Source: Glandiceps talaboti (taxonomy: Eukaryota; Hemichordata; Enteropneusta; Spengelidae). From it: a stretch of 64,000 nt of DNA. Shown in pieces: positions 61,001 to 64,000 of this stretch. The position numbers were made by a program, and so were the translations under genes. Location: NCBI RefSeq assembly GCF_964340395.1, contig NW_027554290.1, positions 1 to 64,000 of the forward strand, given 5' to 3'. The notes under the pieces were generated by a model that was not told the origin of the DNA, did no database searches, and saw only the letters and a list, made by a program, of their open reading frames with translations. The number at the start of each line of letters is the position of its first letter. Position 1 is the first letter of the stretch.

Positions 61001-64000
61001 TTGTACATCATTATTTACTCAGGATAGGTAAAACATTTGTATAGTGTAACCTTGACTGTTGTAGATCATTATTTACCCAGGATAGGTAAAACATTTGTAT
61101 AGTGTAACCTTGACTGTTGTACATCATTATTTACTCAGGATAGGTAAAACATTTGTATAGTGTAACCTTGACTGTTGTAGATCATTATTTACTCAGGATA
61201 GGTAAACCATTTGTATAGTGTAACCTTGACTGTTGTAGATCATTATTTACTCAGGATAGGTAAACCATTTGTATAGTGTAACCTTGACTGTTGTAGATCA
61301 TTATTTACTCAGGATAGGTAAACCATTTGTATAGTGTAACCTTGATTGTTGTAGATCATTATTTACTCAGGATAGGTAAACCATTTGTATAGTGTAACCT
61401 TGACTGTTGTAGATCATTATTTACTCAGGATAGGTAAAACATTTGTATAGTGTAACCTTGACTGTTGTATATCATTATTTACTCAGGATAGGTAAACCAT
61501 TTGTATAGTGTAACCTTGACTGTTGTAGATCATTATTTACTCAGGATAGGTAAAACATTTGTATAGTGTAACCTTGACTGTTGTAGATCATTATTTACTC
61601 AGGATAGGTAAAACATTTGTATAGTGTAACCTTGACTGTTGTAGATCATTATTTACTCAGGATAGGTAAAACATTTGTATAGTGTAACCTTGACTGTTGT
61701 AGATCATTATTTACTCAGGATAGGTAAAACATTTGTATAGTGTAACCTTGACTGTTGTAGATCATTATTTACCCAGGATAGGTAAAACATTTTGTATAGT
61801 GTAACCTTGACTGTTGTAGATCATTATTTACTCAGGATAGGTAAAACATTTGTATAGTGTAACCTTGACTGTTGTAGATCTCTATTTACTCAGGATAGGT
61901 AAAACATTTGACTGTATAGTTTAACCTTGACTGTTGTAGATCATTATTTACTCAGGATAGGTAAAACATTTGTATAGTGTAATCTTGACTGTTGTAGATC
62001 ATTATTTACTCAGGATAGGTAAACCATTTGTATAGTGTAACCTTGACTGTTGTAGATCATTCTTTACTCAGGATAGGTAAAACATTTGTATAGTGTAACC
62101 TTGACTGTTGCAGATCATTATTTACTCAGGATAGGTAAAACATTTGTATAGTGTAACCTTGACTGTTGTAGATCATTATTTACTCAGGATAGGTAAAACA
62201 TTTGTATAGTGTAACCTTGACTGTTGTAGATCATTATTTACTCAGGATAGGTAAACCATTTGTATACTGTAACCTTGACTGTTGTAGATCATTATTTACT
62301 CAGGATAGGTAAACCATTTGTATAGTGTAACCTTGACTGTTGTACATCATTATTTACTCAGGATAGGTAAAACATTTGTATAGTGTAACCTTGACTGTTG
62401 TAGATCATTATTTACTCAGGATAGGTAAAACATTTGTATAGTGTAACCTTGACTGTTGTAGATCATTATTTACTCAGGATAGGTAAACCATTTGTATAGT
62501 GTAACCTTGACTGTTGTAGATCTCTATTTACTCAGAATAGGTAAAACATTTGTATAGTGTAACCTTGACTGTTGTAGATCATTATTTACTCAGGATAGGT
62601 AAAACATTTGTATAGTGTAACCTTGACTGTTGTAGATCATTATTTACTCAGGATAGGTAAAACATTTGTATAGTGTAACCTTGACTGTTGTAGATCATTA
62701 TTTACTCAGGATAGGTAAAACATTTGTATAGTGTAACCTTGACTGTTGTAAGATCATTATTTACTCAGGATAGGTAAACCATTTGTATAGTGTAACCTTG
62801 ACTGTTGTAGATCATTATTTACTCAGGATAGGTAAAACATTTGTATAGTGTAACCTTGACAGTTGTAGATCATTATTTACTCAGGATAGGTAAAACATTT
62901 GTATAGTGTAACCTTGACTGTTGTAGATCATTATTTACTCAGGATAGGTAAACCATTTGTATACTGTAACCTTGACTGTTGTAGATCATTATTTACTCAG
63001 GATAGGTAAACCATTTGTATAGTGTAACCTTGACTGTTGTACATCATTATTTACTCAGGATAGGTAAAACATTTGTATAGTGTAACCTTGACTGTTGTAG
63101 ATCATTATTTACTCAGGATAGGTAAAACATTTGTATAGTGTAACCTTGACTGTTGTAGATCATTATTTACTCAGGATAGGTAAAACATTTGTATAGTGTA
63201 ACCTTGACTGTTGTAGATCATTATTTACCCAGGATAGCTAAAACATTTGTATAGTGTAACCTTGACTGTTGTAGATCATTATTTACCCAGGATAGGTAAA
63301 ACATTTGTATAGTGTAACCTTGACTGTTGTACATCATTATTTACTCAGGATAGGTAAAACATTTGTATAGTGTAACCTTGACTGTTGTAGATCATTATTT
63401 ACTCAGGATAGGTAAACCATTTGTATAGTGTAACCTTGACTGTTGTAGATCATTATTTACTCAGGATAGGTAAACCATTTGTATAGTGTAACCTTGACTG
63501 TTGTAGATCATTATTTACTCAGGATAGGTAAACCATTTGTATAGTGTAACCTTGACTGTTGTAGATCATTATTTACTCAGGATAGGTAAACCATTTGTAT
63601 AGTGTAACCTTGACTGTTGTAGATCATTATTTACTCAGGATAGGTAAAACATTTGTATAGTGTAACCTTGACTGTTGTATATCATTATTTACTCAGGATA
63701 GGTAAACCATTTGTATAGTGTAACCTTGACTGTTGTAGATCATTATTTACTCAGGATAGGTAAAACATTTGTATAGTGTAACCTTGACTGTTGTAGATCA
63801 TTATTTACTCAGGATAGGTAAAACATTTGTATAGTGTAACCTTGACTGTTGTAGATCATTATTTACTCAGGATAGGGAAAACATTTGTATAGTGTAACCT
63901 TGACTGTTGTAGATCATTATTTACTCAGGATAGGTAAAACATTTGTATAGTGTAACCTTGACTGTTGTAGATCATTATTTACCCAGGATAGGTAAAACAT

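Larger units (their letters stand above)
33664..64000. repeat. 58-bp satellite array, >30 kb, ~520 copies
   Basis: A head-to-tail 58-bp monomer begins abruptly at 33664 (GTATAGTGTAACCTTGACTG, then TGTAGATCATTATTTACTCA, then GGATAGGTAAAACATTT) and continues past the window end. GC is about 31%. The commonest polymorphism is GTAAAACATTT versus GTAAACCATTT. Other recurrent variants are TACATC, GATCTCTATT, CAGAATAGG, TATACTGT, TTTACCCAGG, GACAGTTG, GATAGCTAAA, GTAAGATC (one extra base), ACATTTTGT (one extra base) and ATTTGACTGTATAG (five extra bases). Monomers are mostly 95-100% alike. Since 58 is not a multiple of three and the unit has stops, no open frame survives. The array is a classical satellite, plausibly heterochromatic. 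Confidence 0.98.

Noticed and set aside
33664-64000. Regular array that might be taken for CRISPR
   Set aside because: No unique spacers: the whole 58-bp unit is repeated head to tail, and the context is eukaryotic.

Overview
The window is eukaryotic, almost certainly from a metazoan and probably a marine invertebrate. It contains intron-like splice signals, a CR1/Jockey-type LINE, a hAT transposase relic, a tRNA-derived SINE-like sequence, TTAGGG-type telomeric motifs and very large tandem arrays. I cannot name the species. There are no intact long genes; roughly two thirds of the sequence is two big tandem arrays.

Layout. (1) 1-5.6 kb: AT-rich DNA packed with local repeats. These are a 250-270 bp duplication, a CATGTAGTC minisatellite, a TCTG microsatellite followed by ~145 bp units, seven 114-bp units with reversed copies on the other side of a 437-bp inverted-repeat element, a (CT)n tract and a 39-bp minisatellite. 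One plausible minus-strand exon sits at 1747-1862. (2) 5.6-8.14 kb: a TATTAAATG-rich minisatellite that changes orientation near 6.09 kb and carries a module repeated three times with (ATACA)n tracts. (3) 8.14-11.04 kb: a 5'-truncated, frameshifted LINE on the minus strand. (4) 11.04-12.8 kb: unique DNA with a promoter-like motif cluster, a duplicated block ending in CACAG pentamers, and one or two exon-like pieces. (5) 13.08-23.87 kb: a ~10.8 kb degenerate telomere-like array of 7-bp units (TAACCAC/TAACCAT), with canonical TAACCC at both ends. (6) 23.9-33.66 kb: the most gene-like part. It has a decayed multi-exon transposase-like gene on minus (25.65-27.93 kb), a SINE-like sequence, a hAT transposase pseudogene on plus (31.33-32.77 kb), and a short plus-strand exon with a perfect leucine heptad (33351-33441). 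(7) 33664-64000: more than 30 kb, about 520 copies, of a 58-bp satellite with clear higher-order periods (about 3953 bp and 2263 bp), running off the window.

How it fits together. This looks like a repeat-dense, heterochromatin-like region (subtelomeric, pericentromeric or a former fusion point) in which transposon genes have been captured and are decaying. The leucine-zipper exon has good splice sites and lies just before the 58-bp satellite, so the satellite may sit inside an intron of a real plus-strand gene. That link is an inference; no second exon of the gene is identified with confidence. Nearly all longer open frames in the first 8 kb are products of tandem repeats whose period is a multiple of three or lacks stops, and are not genes.
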